DNA of 8,307 bases from Streptomyces regalis (GCF_001509475.1 NZ_LLZG01000107.1:1-8307), one strand, 5' to 3'; shown: positions 1 to 5,685, counted from the stretch's first letter. A program made the numbers and translations. Notes: generated by a model from the letters alone, not told the origin.

Positions 1-269
1 AGCCTGCCGTGCAGGTCGACGGGCGTGGGGCCGAGCGGGGGCAGGAGGAGGCCGGGGAGGTGCGTGGCGGCGGTGAGGCGGGGGGTCAGGTCGCCGAAGG
101 TGAGGTCGGGGGCGTGGGCCTTGGCGACGGTGTCGGCATGCCGGACGACGGTGGCGTCGGGGCGGTCGGCGAGGGTGACGGGCGCTCCGCAGGGACAGGC
201 GGAGGTACGTGAGTGAGCCGCGGCTTCGGCTTGTGCGGGGAGGGGGGGCAGGAGGGGGTTGGGGGTCAC
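1..269 (-). CDS. Phosphotransferase-like protein, N-terminal fragment cut by window edge
   Basis: An open frame enters from the left edge and begins at GTG (267-269), with AAGGGA (minus strand of 275-280) five bases upstream as ribosome binding site. Eighty-nine codons are visible and third positions are overwhelmingly G/C, as expected for a real gene here. The visible protein starts with a short Pro/Leu/Ala-rich stretch, then CPCGAP (residues 25-30) and the segment RPDATVVRHADTVAKAHAP (36-54). The pattern of a Val-rich strand followed by a lysine (VVRHADTVAKAH, Lys50) resembles the nucleotide-binding N-lobe of the aminoglycoside phosphotransferase/maltokinase superfamily, and from memory similar sequences occur in Streptomyces phosphotransferases. 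The catalytic HxD...D part would lie beyond the window, so substrate and activity cannot be judged. The reading frame and start are well supported; the family is an inference from a fragment. Confidence 0.7.
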   Translation of the reverse strand, partial: MTPNPLLPPLPAQAEAAAHSRTSACPCGAPVTLADRPDATVVRHADTVAKAHAPDLTFGDLTPRLTAATHLPGLLLPPLGPTPVDLHGR

Positions 270-515
270 TGGGGTCCCTTGGGTGCGGATGCGTTGGGCC
301 GAGGGTACGTGGGGGCGGCGTCGGTTTGGCCGTACGGGCGGTCCGGGCGCGGCCGGTTTGCTGGGCGCCCGGCGTTGTGTCTGGGCGGGGGTGGGTCGCG
401 CAGCCCGGCGCTTGCGGGGTGCCGCCCTTCTCTGGGTCGGGAGCCGCCCCAGCGGCACGACTGCCCGCAGGCTGCGCGGGACACGCGCCACAACCCACCT
501 GTGAGCACCGCAACC

Positions 516-544
516 AATATTTGAGCAACTCCCACGGCGAGCAA
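516..544 (-). promoter_or_regulatory. Candidate promoter for the phosphotransferase-like gene
   Basis: Read on the minus strand, TTGCTC (544-539) is followed by a 17-base spacer and AATATT (521-516). This matches three of six bases of the -35 consensus and four of six of the -10. Transcription would start near 509 and give a leader of about 240 bases before the GTG at 269, which is long. AATATT is its own reverse complement, so it could also serve as a -10 for plus-strand transcription toward the terminator at 588-624, although no -35 is recognisable in that direction. Inference from sequence only. Confidence 0.3.
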
Positions 545-624
545 CCAGGTCCGCGAGAGCGGCGCCGGCTTAGGCGCAAAAAGGTGCAATGCCGGCGCAG
601 CTCCCCAGCTGCGCCGGCATTTTT
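523..624 (+). ncRNA. Candidate structured small RNA or attenuator
   Basis: Upstream of the strong terminator, the plus strand can form CCGC-GAGA-GCGG (551-562, a GNRA-type tetraloop) or GCGCC-GGCTTA-GGCGC (562-566/573-577); the two abut and share base 562. A purine-rich linker AAAAAGGTGCAAT follows, and then the terminator. In addition, GCGCCGGC (562-569) is perfectly complementary to GCCGGCGC (591-598), the 5' part of the terminator stem, so an antiterminator fold competing with the terminator is possible. No protein gene on the plus strand ends here, so a short RNA of about 100 bases is the simplest reading. The 5' end is a guess based on the AT-rich box at 516-521. I do not recognise a known RNA family. 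Confidence 0.35.
588..624 (+). terminator. Strong intrinsic terminator, possibly bidirectional
   Basis: A perfect 15-base-pair stem (588-602 with 607-621, including GCCGGCGCAGCT) closes on a CCCC loop and runs directly into TTTTT (620-624). On the minus strand the same stem is followed six bases later by TTTTT (complement of AAAAA at 578-582), so it may also stop transcription from the small gene at 709-906. The direct U-tract makes the plus strand the better-formed direction. It ends no plus-strand protein gene in view. Confidence 0.8.
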
Positions 625-674
625 GCCGTCCGCCGCACCCCCGTCCCCACGGGGTTTCATGGGTGGATGTCCCC

Positions 675-695
675 GCCCGGACCGCTCTTCCGGGC
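675..695 (-). terminator. Hairpin downstream of the small membrane-protein gene
   Basis: GCCCGGA (675-681) and TCCGGGC (689-695) form a 7-base-pair stem with a 7-base loop, beginning 14 bases past the stop codon of the minus-strand gene at 709-906. There is no T-tract after it on the minus strand. GC-rich hairpins without T-tracts are common transcript ends in Streptomyces, so this is a plausible but unproven terminator. Confidence 0.4.
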
Positions 696-708
696 CTGGG
701 GTCGCCGC

Positions 709-906
709 TCAGCGCCCCAGCATCACACCCACGGACGACGCCTGTGTGGCCACCGTCTCCCAGCCGTCGAAGACGACGAGGAGCAGGACCGCCAGGGGAA
801 GGGCCATGAGCGTCGCCACCAGGGGGTGGCGGCGACCCTGACGGCGGGGGCGCAGCGCCGTGCGCTCCTGCATGCGGATCAGTGTCCGCGGTGCCGTCTG
901 GGCCAT
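709..906 (-). CDS. Small single-pass membrane protein, function unknown
   Basis: A 65-residue protein starting at ATG (904-906), with AGGAG (minus strand of 914-918) seven bases upstream, a very good ribosome binding site that decides the start over longer in-frame extensions. The N-terminal 27 residues are strongly basic (Arg at 7, 11, 15, 19, 21, 22, 25, 26). They precede one hydrophobic helix at about 28-46 (PLVATLMALPLAVLLLVVF), then a short polar tail of about 19 residues. By the positive-inside rule the Arg-rich end should be cytoplasmic and the tail outside. There is no signal-peptidase site or lipobox. I do not recognise the family. A hairpin 14 bases past the stop and empty spacers on both sides suggest it is transcribed alone. 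A possible -10 (TAGATT, minus strand of 1001-996) lies about 90 bases upstream but has no good -35 partner. Confidence 0.75.
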   Translation of the reverse strand: MAQTAPRTLIRMQERTALRPRRQGRRHPLVATLMALPLAVLLLVVFDGWETVATQASSVGVMLGR

Positions 907-1140
907 GGTCCCTCTCCTGACCTGTATCTGTTGTCGTTGGCAGCGGCGGGTGTCTGACCTCGGGGGACGAGTGCTGCACCCGCCGCTTGACCTCAAATCT
1001 AGGCGGCCGGGCCACCCAGGGCGTCATGCCCTCGTACCGATTGCCGGGCCTCCCGGAGGATGAGCCATGACCTGCGGAGTACTCCCCTGGGTGGAGACGA
1101 GGACCTAGGTCTCGGGGTCTTCCCGGAGGGGACGCCTGGT

Positions 1141-1380
1141 CTACCCCGATTTCTCCGAGCTGTCCTCGCGCGGCACCGGCTGCTCCACCAGCGCCAGGAC
1201 TCGGTTCGCCATGAACCGGGCCGTACGCACCACGGAGCCGTTCCGGGTGACTTCGCTCACTTCCACGACACCTCGGCGCACCGCCGTCTCCACCCGGCGG
1301 CCCGCCCTGCTTGCCACCACCTCGTACGTGCGCGTCGTGTCCCCTGCATCCACGACTATCTCCACGCGATCACCCTTCAC
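1141..1380 (-). CDS. Small conserved-looking protein of unknown function (79 aa)
   Basis: The frame starts at GTG (1378-1380) with AAGGGGGA (minus strand of 1389-1396) eight bases upstream. A second GTG five codons in is possible, but its preceding AAGGGT is weaker. The protein has a repeated pattern of short alternating hydrophobic strands (VEIVVDAG, TYEVVAS, RRVETAV, GVVEVSEVT) followed by a helix-like segment with TARFMANRVLALVEQP (residues 53-68) and a charged tail ending REDSSEKSG. This suggests a small beta-rich domain with a C-terminal helix, soluble and without a signal peptide. I have an impression that near-identical short proteins occur in other Streptomyces, but I cannot name a family. 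It is divergent from the Ser/Thr kinase gene with 196 bases between them, so the two may share regulatory DNA. Function not assigned. Confidence 0.75.
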   Translation of the reverse strand: MKGDRVEIVVDAGDTTRTYEVVASRAGRRVETAVRRGVVEVSEVTRNGSVVRTARFMANRVLALVEQPVPREDSSEKSG

Positions 1381-1576
1381 GGGCTCAATCCCCCTTCTGC
1401 GATGGGTGGTTGGGGGACGAAAAGGGCCGAAGTCGCCCTGCTCACCAGCCCCCTGACCACCCTTCAAGTCTCCCACCCACCACTGACAATCCATCCTCGC
1501 GAGAGGGCGCGGCCTCTGCGCACGGCGGCCGACGGAAACGTAAGCTGTGGCTCGTCACACGGACCGGGCAGCGGGG
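1381..1576. promoter_or_regulatory. Divergent intergenic region between 79-aa gene and kinase
   Basis: This spacer must carry promoters for both genes. Toward the kinase, TAAGCT (1541-1546) fits the TAnnnT pattern of a -10, with TGCGCA (1517-1522) 18 bases upstream as a poor -35; transcription would start near 1553. CTGACA (1483-1488) is a good -35-like hexamer but has no -10 at the right distance. On the minus strand TTGTCA (1489-1484) is likewise unpaired. Pyrimidine-rich CCACCC repeats (1456-1482) face a GGGTGGTTGGGGG run (1404-1416) and could pair. No operator of a known regulator is recognised. Confidence 0.3.
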
Positions 1577-3004
1577 ATGAACATGGCGATGATGCGCCTG
1601 AGGCGCGAGGACCCGCGCGTCGTCGGCTCGTTCAGGCTTCACAGAAGGCTCGGCGCGGGCGGCATGGGCGTCGTCTACCTGGGCTCCGACAAGAAGGGGC
1701 AACGGGTCGCGCTGAAGGTGATCCGGCCCGACCTGGCGGAGGATCAGGAGTTCCGCTCGCGGTTCGCGCGTGAGGTCTCGGCGGCACGGCGGATTCGCGG
1801 GGGCTGTACGGCACGGCTCGTGGCCGCCGACCTCGAAGCGGACCGACCCTGGTTCGCCACGCAGTATGTGCCCGGCCCTTCTCTGCACGACAAGGTCGCC
1901 GACGAGGGCCCGCTCGGCGCGGCGGAGGTCGCCGCCGTCGGGGCCGCCCTGTCCGAGGGGCTCGTCGCCGTCCACGAGGCAGGTGTCGTACACCGGGATC
2001 TCAAGCCCTCCAACATCCTGCTCTCCCCCAAGGGCCCGCGGATCATCGACTTCGGTATCGCATGGGCCACGGGGGCCTCGACCCTCACGCACGTCGGTAC
2101 GGCGGTCGGTTCGCCCGGCTTCCTCGCCCCGGAACAGGTGCGCGGCGCCGCCGTCACCCCGGCCACGGACGTCTTCTCCCTCGGCGCCACCCTGGCGTAT
2201 GCGTCGATGGGTGACTCGCCCTTCGGACACGGCAGTTCCGAGGTGATGCTGTACCGCGTCGTACACGAGGAAGCGCAGCTGTACGGCGTACCGGACGCCC
2301 TGGCTCCGTTGGTACGGGCGTGTCTGGCGAAGGACCCGGAGGAGCGGCCCAGCACGCTCCAGCTGTCCCTGCGGCTCAAGGAGATCGCGGCCCGGGAGGC
2401 CCAGGGGCTCGCGGACGTACGCCCACCTGCGCAGCGCAGCCCGGAGGCGGACCGGCCGACCGGGCGGCTTGCCGACACCTATGCGGAGCCGCAGCGCGCC
2501 CAGCGACGCCCCCAGGGCACTCCCCCGCCGCGCGGCACCGGCGGCGTTCCGCGGGGCACCGGCGCCTCGCGGGGGCCCGGCCCCGCGCGCGACGGGGCTC
2601 CGCCGAGGGGCAGCGGCGCAGGGAACGGTGGTACCGCTTCGTCCAGGTCCGGGGCGCGTCCGGTGCCGGTCCCGCGGAACACCTCGCGTTCGGGCAACGG
2701 CAGCCGTCCCGCGCCGCGTGGCGGCACCGGCCGTCCGGCGCCGCGCGGCACGGGAATCGGGCGGCGGCCCGCCAACCCGCAACTGCTTCGGCAGCGGTTG
2801 TTCGTGTTCGTCGTGGTCACGCTGCTCGTGGCGCTCGGCATCGCGGCGGCTCAGGGCTGCCAGGGGCCGCAGCGCGGGCTCGGCGGCGACGGGGACGGCG
2901 TACAGCAGCCGCAGGAGCAGGAGCAGGTGGACTCGGGCTACCAGCCGCTCGACGACGACGTGATGTCCGACCGGTACGAGTCGACCCTCGACATCTCCGA
3001 GTAG
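1577..3004 (+). CDS. Membrane-anchored Ser/Thr protein kinase without PASTA domains
   Basis: Phosphorylates Ser/Thr of unknown targets. From ATG 1577 (475 aa) the Hanks-type landmarks are complete: glycine loop LGAGGMG (25-31), VALK lysine Lys47, helix-C Glu66, catalytic HRDLKPSN (139-146, Asp141), DFG (158-160), activation loop with GTAVGSPG, and APE (184-186). HRD with preceding Arg marks an activation-loop-regulated kinase. After the kinase domain comes a roughly 120-residue Arg/Gly/Pro-rich linker with PRGTG-type repeats (about 310-395), one membrane helix (about 408-425, LFVFVVVTLLVALGIAAA) and an acidic, Gln-rich tail of about 50 residues that should lie outside. There are no PASTA, NHL or other sensor repeats. 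Starts at 1547 (GTG) and 1583 (ATG) are also possible; GCGGGG sits six bases before 1583, so 1583 may be the true start. The kinase fold ends far from the membrane helix, so the linker is probably a disordered tether. Confidence 0.93.
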   Translation: MNMAMMRLRREDPRVVGSFRLHRRLGAGGMGVVYLGSDKKGQRVALKVIRPDLAEDQEFRSRFAREVSAARRIRGGCTARLVAADLEADRPWFATQYVPGPSLHDKVADEGPLGAAEVAAVGAALSEGLVAVHEAGVVHRDLKPSNILLSPKGPRIIDFGIAWATGASTLTHVGTAVGSPGFLAPEQVRGAAVTPATDVFSLGATLAYASMGDSPFGHGSSEVMLYRVVHEEAQLYGVPDALAPLVRACLAKDPEERPSTLQLSLRLKEIAAREAQGLADVRPPAQRSPEADRPTGRLADTYAEPQRAQRRPQGTPPPRGTGGVPRGTGASRGPGPARDGAPPRGSGAGNGGTASSRSGARPVPVPRNTSRSGNGSRPAPRGGTGRPAPRGTGIGRRPANPQLLRQRLFVFVVVTLLVALGIAAAQGCQGPQRGLGGDGDGVQQPQEQEQVDSGYQPLDDDVMSDRYESTLDISE

Positions 3005-3062
3005 GCGACGTCCCCGAACAGGCCTCACGGGCGGGCGTCAGCGGCGCGCGGCGGAGCCGGGG

Positions 3063-3455
3063 TCACAGGTCGGGCAGGATCCGTTCGAAGAACTCCCGGT
3101 CGCCGTCGAAGACCGGGTCCAGGGACAGGAACTCCTCCGGCGTGACCCAGCGGGCCTCGCCGACCTCCCCCGGATCGGGGACCACGTCGCCGGTGTCGGC
3201 CCGGGCCATCCACCAGTGGAGGCGGAAGGAGCCGTCGTCCGTCTCCGACTCCCAGACCTTCGCCAGGAGTACGACGGTCAGGCCGACCTCCTCGCGGACC
3301 TCCCGGACGACGGCTTCTCGCTGGGTCTCCCCCGGCTCGATCCTGCCGCTGAGGGGCTGCCAGTAGCCGGGGCGCTGCACGGCGGGGCCGCGGCGGATGG
3401 CGAGCACGCGGTCGGCGCGGAGCAGGACCGCGACGATCGCCTCGCGCTGCGCCAT
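3063..3455 (-). CDS. Nudix hydrolase
   Basis: A 130-residue single-domain Nudix protein. The full Nudix box GX5EX7REUXEEXGU is present at residues 37-59 (GRIEPGE, then REVREEVGL at 51-59), with the metal-binding glutamates intact (Glu52, Glu55, Glu56). The enzyme should cleave a nucleoside diphosphate linked to another moiety using Mg2+, but the substrate cannot be read from the motif. YWQPLSGRIEPGE before the box and ARWVTPEEF near the C-terminus are usual for MutT-like housekeeping members. ATG 3453-3455 is chosen because upstream in-frame sequence overlaps the methyltransferase gene and has the base pattern of an antisense frame. It lies 11 bases after that gene's stop and has only a weak AGG-type ribosome binding site, which suggests translational coupling. 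Its 3' end faces the kinase gene across 58 bases with no clear terminator. Confidence 0.92.
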   Translation of the reverse strand: MAQREAIVAVLLRADRVLAIRRGPAVQRPGYWQPLSGRIEPGETQREAVVREVREEVGLTVVLLAKVWESETDDGSFRLHWWMARADTGDVVPDPGEVGEARWVTPEEFLSLDPVFDGDREFFERILPDL

Positions 3456-3466
3456 CGCCGTACGGC

Positions 3467-4285
3467 CTAGCCCTGGGGGCGGCCGGTGGCCACCGCGTAG
3501 AAGGCGACCGCGGCCGCCGCGCCGACGTTGAGGGAGTCGACGCCGTGGGACATCGGGATGCGGACCCATTCGTCGGCGGCCACCAGGGCCTGGGTGGACA
3601 GGCCGTCGCCCTCGGCGCCCAGCATCAGCGCGACCCGGTCCATCCGGTGCGGGGCGGCCTCGTCCAGGGACTTGGCCTTCTCGTCGGGGGTGAGGGCGAG
3701 GAGGGTGAAACCGGCCTCGCGGACCGACTCCAGGCCCTTGGGCCAGGTGTCCAGGCGGGCGTAGGGCACGGAGAAGACCGCGCCCATGGAGACCTTGACG
3801 CTGCGGCGGTAGAGGGGGTCGGCGCAGTCAGGGGAGAGGAGCACCGCGTCCATGCCGAGGGCGGCCGCCGACCGGAATATGGCGCCGATGTTGGTGTGGT
3901 CGTTCACCGATTCCATGATCACGACCCGGCGGGCGGTCTGCAGGAGCTCGGCCGCCGTGGGCAGCGGCTTGCGCTGCATGGAGGCCAGCGCGCCGCGGTG
4001 CACGTGGTAGCCGGTGACCTGCTCGGCGAGGTCCGGGCTGACGGCGTACACCGGGGCCGGGAGTTCGTCGATGACGTCGCGCATGACGTCGACCCACTTG
4101 GCCGAGAGCAGCATCGACCGCATCTCGTAGCCGGCTTCCTTCGCCCGTCTGATGACCTTCTCGCCCTCGGCGATGAACAGGCCCTCGGCCGGCTCGCGCT
4201 TGCGGCGCAGGTCGACGTCGGTCAGGCCCGTGTAGTCGTGCAGGCGCGGGTCGTTCGGGTCATCGACGGTGATGAGATCGGCCAC
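3467..4285 (-). CDS. SpoU/TrmH-family RNA 2'-O-ribose methyltransferase
   Basis: A 272-residue SPOUT-class enzyme that transfers methyl from S-adenosylmethionine to a ribose 2'-OH of rRNA or tRNA. All three SpoU motifs are visible: motif 1 ESVNDHTNIGAIFRSA (125-140, Asn132 and catalytic-type Arg138), motif 2 VALMLGAEGDGLS (218-230, Glu225), and motif 3 VRIPMSHGVDSLNVGAAAAV (241-260, Ser251 and Asn253), which forms the trefoil-knot cofactor site. The first 105 or so residues, with EGLFIAEGEKVIRRA (34-48), resemble the L30e-like substrate-binding domain of this family. Which nucleotide is modified cannot be told; a specific antibiotic-resistance role of the TsnR kind is possible, but the context is housekeeping. 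The GTG start (4283-4285) lacks a Shine-Dalgarno sequence but sits exactly where a good promoter predicts transcription to begin, so the message is probably leaderless. The Nudix gene follows 11 bases later. Confidence 0.93.
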   Translation of the reverse strand: MADLITVDDPNDPRLHDYTGLTDVDLRRKREPAEGLFIAEGEKVIRRAKEAGYEMRSMLLSAKWVDVMRDVIDELPAPVYAVSPDLAEQVTGYHVHRGALASMQRKPLPTAAELLQTARRVVIMESVNDHTNIGAIFRSAAALGMDAVLLSPDCADPLYRRSVKVSMGAVFSVPYARLDTWPKGLESVREAGFTLLALTPDEKAKSLDEAAPHRMDRVALMLGAEGDGLSTQALVAADEWVRIPMSHGVDSLNVGAAAAVAFYAVATGRPQG

Positions 4286-4291
4286 AGGGTG

Positions 4292-4320
4292 ATACTGCCT
4301 TGTCCTGGGTGCGGTGCCAA
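4292..4320 (-). promoter_or_regulatory. Promoter giving a leaderless methyltransferase transcript
   Basis: On the minus strand TTGGCA (4320-4315, five of six bases of TTGACA), a 17-base spacer, and CAGTAT (4297-4292, a common form of the Streptomyces -10) are followed by six bases and then the GTG start codon (4285). Transcription would begin at or next to the G of GTG. This agrees with the absence of a ribosome binding site near that codon. Leaderless messages are frequent in actinobacteria. The direct repeat GTAACC-N4-GTAACC (minus strand of 4352-4337) lies about 17 bases upstream of the -35. Confidence 0.6.
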
Positions 4321-4348
4321 CGGCTCGGAACAGATGGGTTACCCGCGG

Positions 4349-5581
4349 TTACGCGGAAGGGCTCGGTCCTACCTTCACGACCTCGCCGATGACGATCACC
4401 GCCGGCGGCTTCACGTCCTCGGTCCGTACGGTCTCCGCGACCGTCGCCAGGGTCGCGTCGACGCGGCGCTGGGCGGCCGTCGTGCCCTCCTGGATCAGGG
4501 CGACCGGCGTGTCCGCGGACTTGCCGTGCGCCACGAGCGTCTCGGCGATCTTGCCGATCTTGTCGACGCCCATGAGGATCACGAGAGTCCCGGTCAGCTT
4601 GGCCAGCGACGGCCAGTCGACGAGTGAGCGCTCGTCGTCGGGGGCCACGTGGCCGCTGACCACCGTGAACTCGTGGGCCACACCCCGGTGGGTGACCGGG
4701 ATGCCGGCCGCGCCCGGGACCGAGATCGAGCTGGAGATGCCGGGGACGACGGTGCAGGGGATGCCCGCCTCGGCGAGCGCCTGGAGCTCCTCCATACCGC
4801 GGCCGAAGACATAGGGGTCCCCGCCCTTGAGCCGGACGACCGACTTGCCCTGCTTGGCGTGCTCGATCAAGGCGTTGTTGATGGCCTCCTGGGCCATGAA
4901 ACGGCCGTACGGGATCTTCGCCGCGTCGATCACCTCGACGTGAGGCGGGAGTTCGGCGAGGAGGTCGCGCGGGCCGAGGCGGTCGGCGATGACGACGTCG
5001 GCCTCGGCGAGCAGGCGGCGGCCGCGGACGGTGATCAGGTCCGGGTCGCCGGGGCCGCCGCCGACCAGGGCGACGCCGGGGGTGCGGGTGCGGTGGTGGG
5101 GGGCGACGAGGGTGCCGTCGCGAAGGCCCTCGACGACCGCGTCGCGGATGGCCGCGGTGTGGCGGGGGTCGCGGCCGCGGGCGCTGGTGGTGAGGACGGC
5201 GACCGTGACGCCCTCGCTGTGGCCGGTGGCGGGGGTCCAGGCGGTGGCGGCGTCGGCGTCGTCGGAGCGGACGCACCAGACGCGGTTTCGCTCCGCTTCG
5301 GCGGAGGCTCGGGCGTTCGCTTCCTTGTCGCCGGTGGCGATCAGGGCGTACCAGGCGTCCGCGAGGTCGCCGTCCGCGTAGGGGCGCCGTTCCCAGGTGA
5401 TCTCGCCGTCGTCCGCCATGGCCTCGACCGAGGGGGTCGCTTCGGGGGATACGAGGAGGATGTCCGCGCCTGCTGCGATCAGTGTCGGGAGGCGGCGCTG
5501 GGCGACCTGGCCGCCGCCGAGGACGACCACTTTGCGGCCGGTGAGGCGGAGGCCTACGGGGTAGGCGGGGTTTTCGGCCAT
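4349..5581 (-). CDS. cysG: Precorrin-2 dehydrogenase / uroporphyrinogen-III C-methyltransferase fusion (siroheme synthase-like)
   Basis: A 410-residue two-domain enzyme. Residues about 8-155 form a Met8/CysG-N Rossmann domain with GGGQVAQRR (22-30) for NAD binding and VWCVRSDDADAATAW (101-115), oxidising precorrin-2 to sirohydrochlorin and possibly inserting iron. Residues about 168-405 form the SAM-dependent methyltransferase (SUMT, CobA) that methylates uroporphyrinogen III at C2 and C7: VGGGPGDPDLIT (173-184), VRLKGGDPYVFGRG (249-262), VPGISSSISVPGAAGIPVTHR region (279-299) and LMGVDK (336-341). The length is somewhat shorter than E. coli CysG (457 aa). ATG 5579-5581 has GAGGAG nine bases upstream. 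The product serves siroheme for sulfite and nitrite reductases, and precorrin-2 for cobalamin, matching the CobT neighbour. A -10 and palindrome lie upstream; no terminator separates it from the methyltransferase gene 63 bases on. Confidence 0.95.
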   Translation of the reverse strand: MAENPAYPVGLRLTGRKVVVLGGGQVAQRRLPTLIAAGADILLVSPEATPSVEAMADDGEITWERRPYADGDLADAWYALIATGDKEANARASAEAERNRVWCVRSDDADAATAWTPATGHSEGVTVAVLTTSARGRDPRHTAAIRDAVVEGLRDGTLVAPHHRTRTPGVALVGGGPGDPDLITVRGRRLLAEADVVIADRLGPRDLLAELPPHVEVIDAAKIPYGRFMAQEAINNALIEHAKQGKSVVRLKGGDPYVFGRGMEELQALAEAGIPCTVVPGISSSISVPGAAGIPVTHRGVAHEFTVVSGHVAPDDERSLVDWPSLAKLTGTLVILMGVDKIGKIAETLVAHGKSADTPVALIQEGTTAAQRRVDATLATVAETVRTEDVKPPAVIVIGEVVKVGPSPSA

Positions 5582-5624
5582 GAGGTGCGGCTCCTCGGGC
5601 AGGCGGTGGTTCTATGGGCATGCT

Positions 5625-5658
5625 GCGGCTTCGAAGCAGCCCTGACGTGCGGATTTTA
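5625..5658 (-). promoter_or_regulatory. Candidate cysG promoter with overlapping palindrome
   Basis: On the minus strand TAAAAT (5658-5653) matches five of six bases of the -10 consensus and sits in the only A/T-rich patch of this spacer. The hexamer 17 bases upstream (GAGCCA) is a poor -35. About 13 bases downstream, the imperfect palindrome GCGGCTTC-GAAGCAGC (5625-5640; core GCTTCGAAGC 5628-5637 perfect) covers the predicted early transcribed region, where a repressor could bind. The leader would be about 65 bases. The regulator is not identifiable. Confidence 0.35.
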
Positions 5659-5685
5659 AGCGCGCGGCCGGTGCGTGGCTCGGGC

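Larger units (their letters stand above)
270..708. other. Gene-free region with structured RNA signals
   Basis: No convincing protein gene is seen in these 439 bases. The open frames present are antisense or out-of-frame products of GC-rich DNA and lack ribosome binding sites. The stretch 500-530 is locally AT-richer (AATATT at 516-521) than anything around it, which is typical of promoter DNA in this kind of genome. It also holds three GAGCA copies (503-507, 523-527, 539-543), small hairpins at 551-577, a strong terminator at 588-624, a weaker hairpin at 639-654 (CCCCGT/ACGGGG, CCCC loop) followed by TTT, and a hairpin at 675-695 just past the end of the next gene. Separate entries cover the main ones. 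Confidence 0.6.

Noticed and set aside
588..654. 6C RNA (paired hairpins with C-rich loops)
   Set aside because: Two hairpins with CCCC loops occur (588-621 and 639-654), but the motif needs runs of at least six C in the loops and the first stem is a long terminator.
266..1027. Minus-strand open frame of 253 codons running through the spacer, with a hydrophobic patch near 470-550
   Set aside because: It overlaps the strong terminator and the small gene in another frame, and has no ribosome binding site; the hydrophobic patch comes from the AT-richer promoter-like DNA.
1076..1111. Perfect palindromes GGAGTACTCC (1076-1085) and GACCTAGGTC (1102-1111)
   Set aside because: Short, without nearby promoter elements, located past the 3' end of the 79-aa gene; ten-base palindromes are expected occasionally by chance.
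1547..1549. GTG as the kinase start
   Set aside because: It abuts the best -10-like hexamer (1541-1546), so it would precede the likely transcription start, and the extra ten residues add nothing to the kinase fold. Kept only as an alternative.
1442..3028. Long minus-strand open frame (528 codons) fully antisense to the kinase
   Set aside because: Arg/Pro/Gly-rich translation with no motif, no ribosome binding site, and the base pattern expected opposite a GC-rich gene. The plus strand encodes a complete kinase.
3005..3062. Terminator between the convergent kinase and Nudix genes
   Set aside because: Only weak, interrupted pairing (GACG/CGTC arms) and no T-tract on either strand, so no feature was called.
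3545..4627. Plus-strand open frame (360 codons) antisense to the methyltransferase
   Set aside because: Gly/Val/Arg/Asp-rich shadow without motifs; the minus strand carries all SpoU motifs.
4260..5621. Second minus-strand open frame (453 codons) overlapping cysG in another frame
   Set aside because: Almost only Arg, Pro, Gly and His, typical of the wrong frame in high-GC DNA; cysG motifs lie in the other frame.
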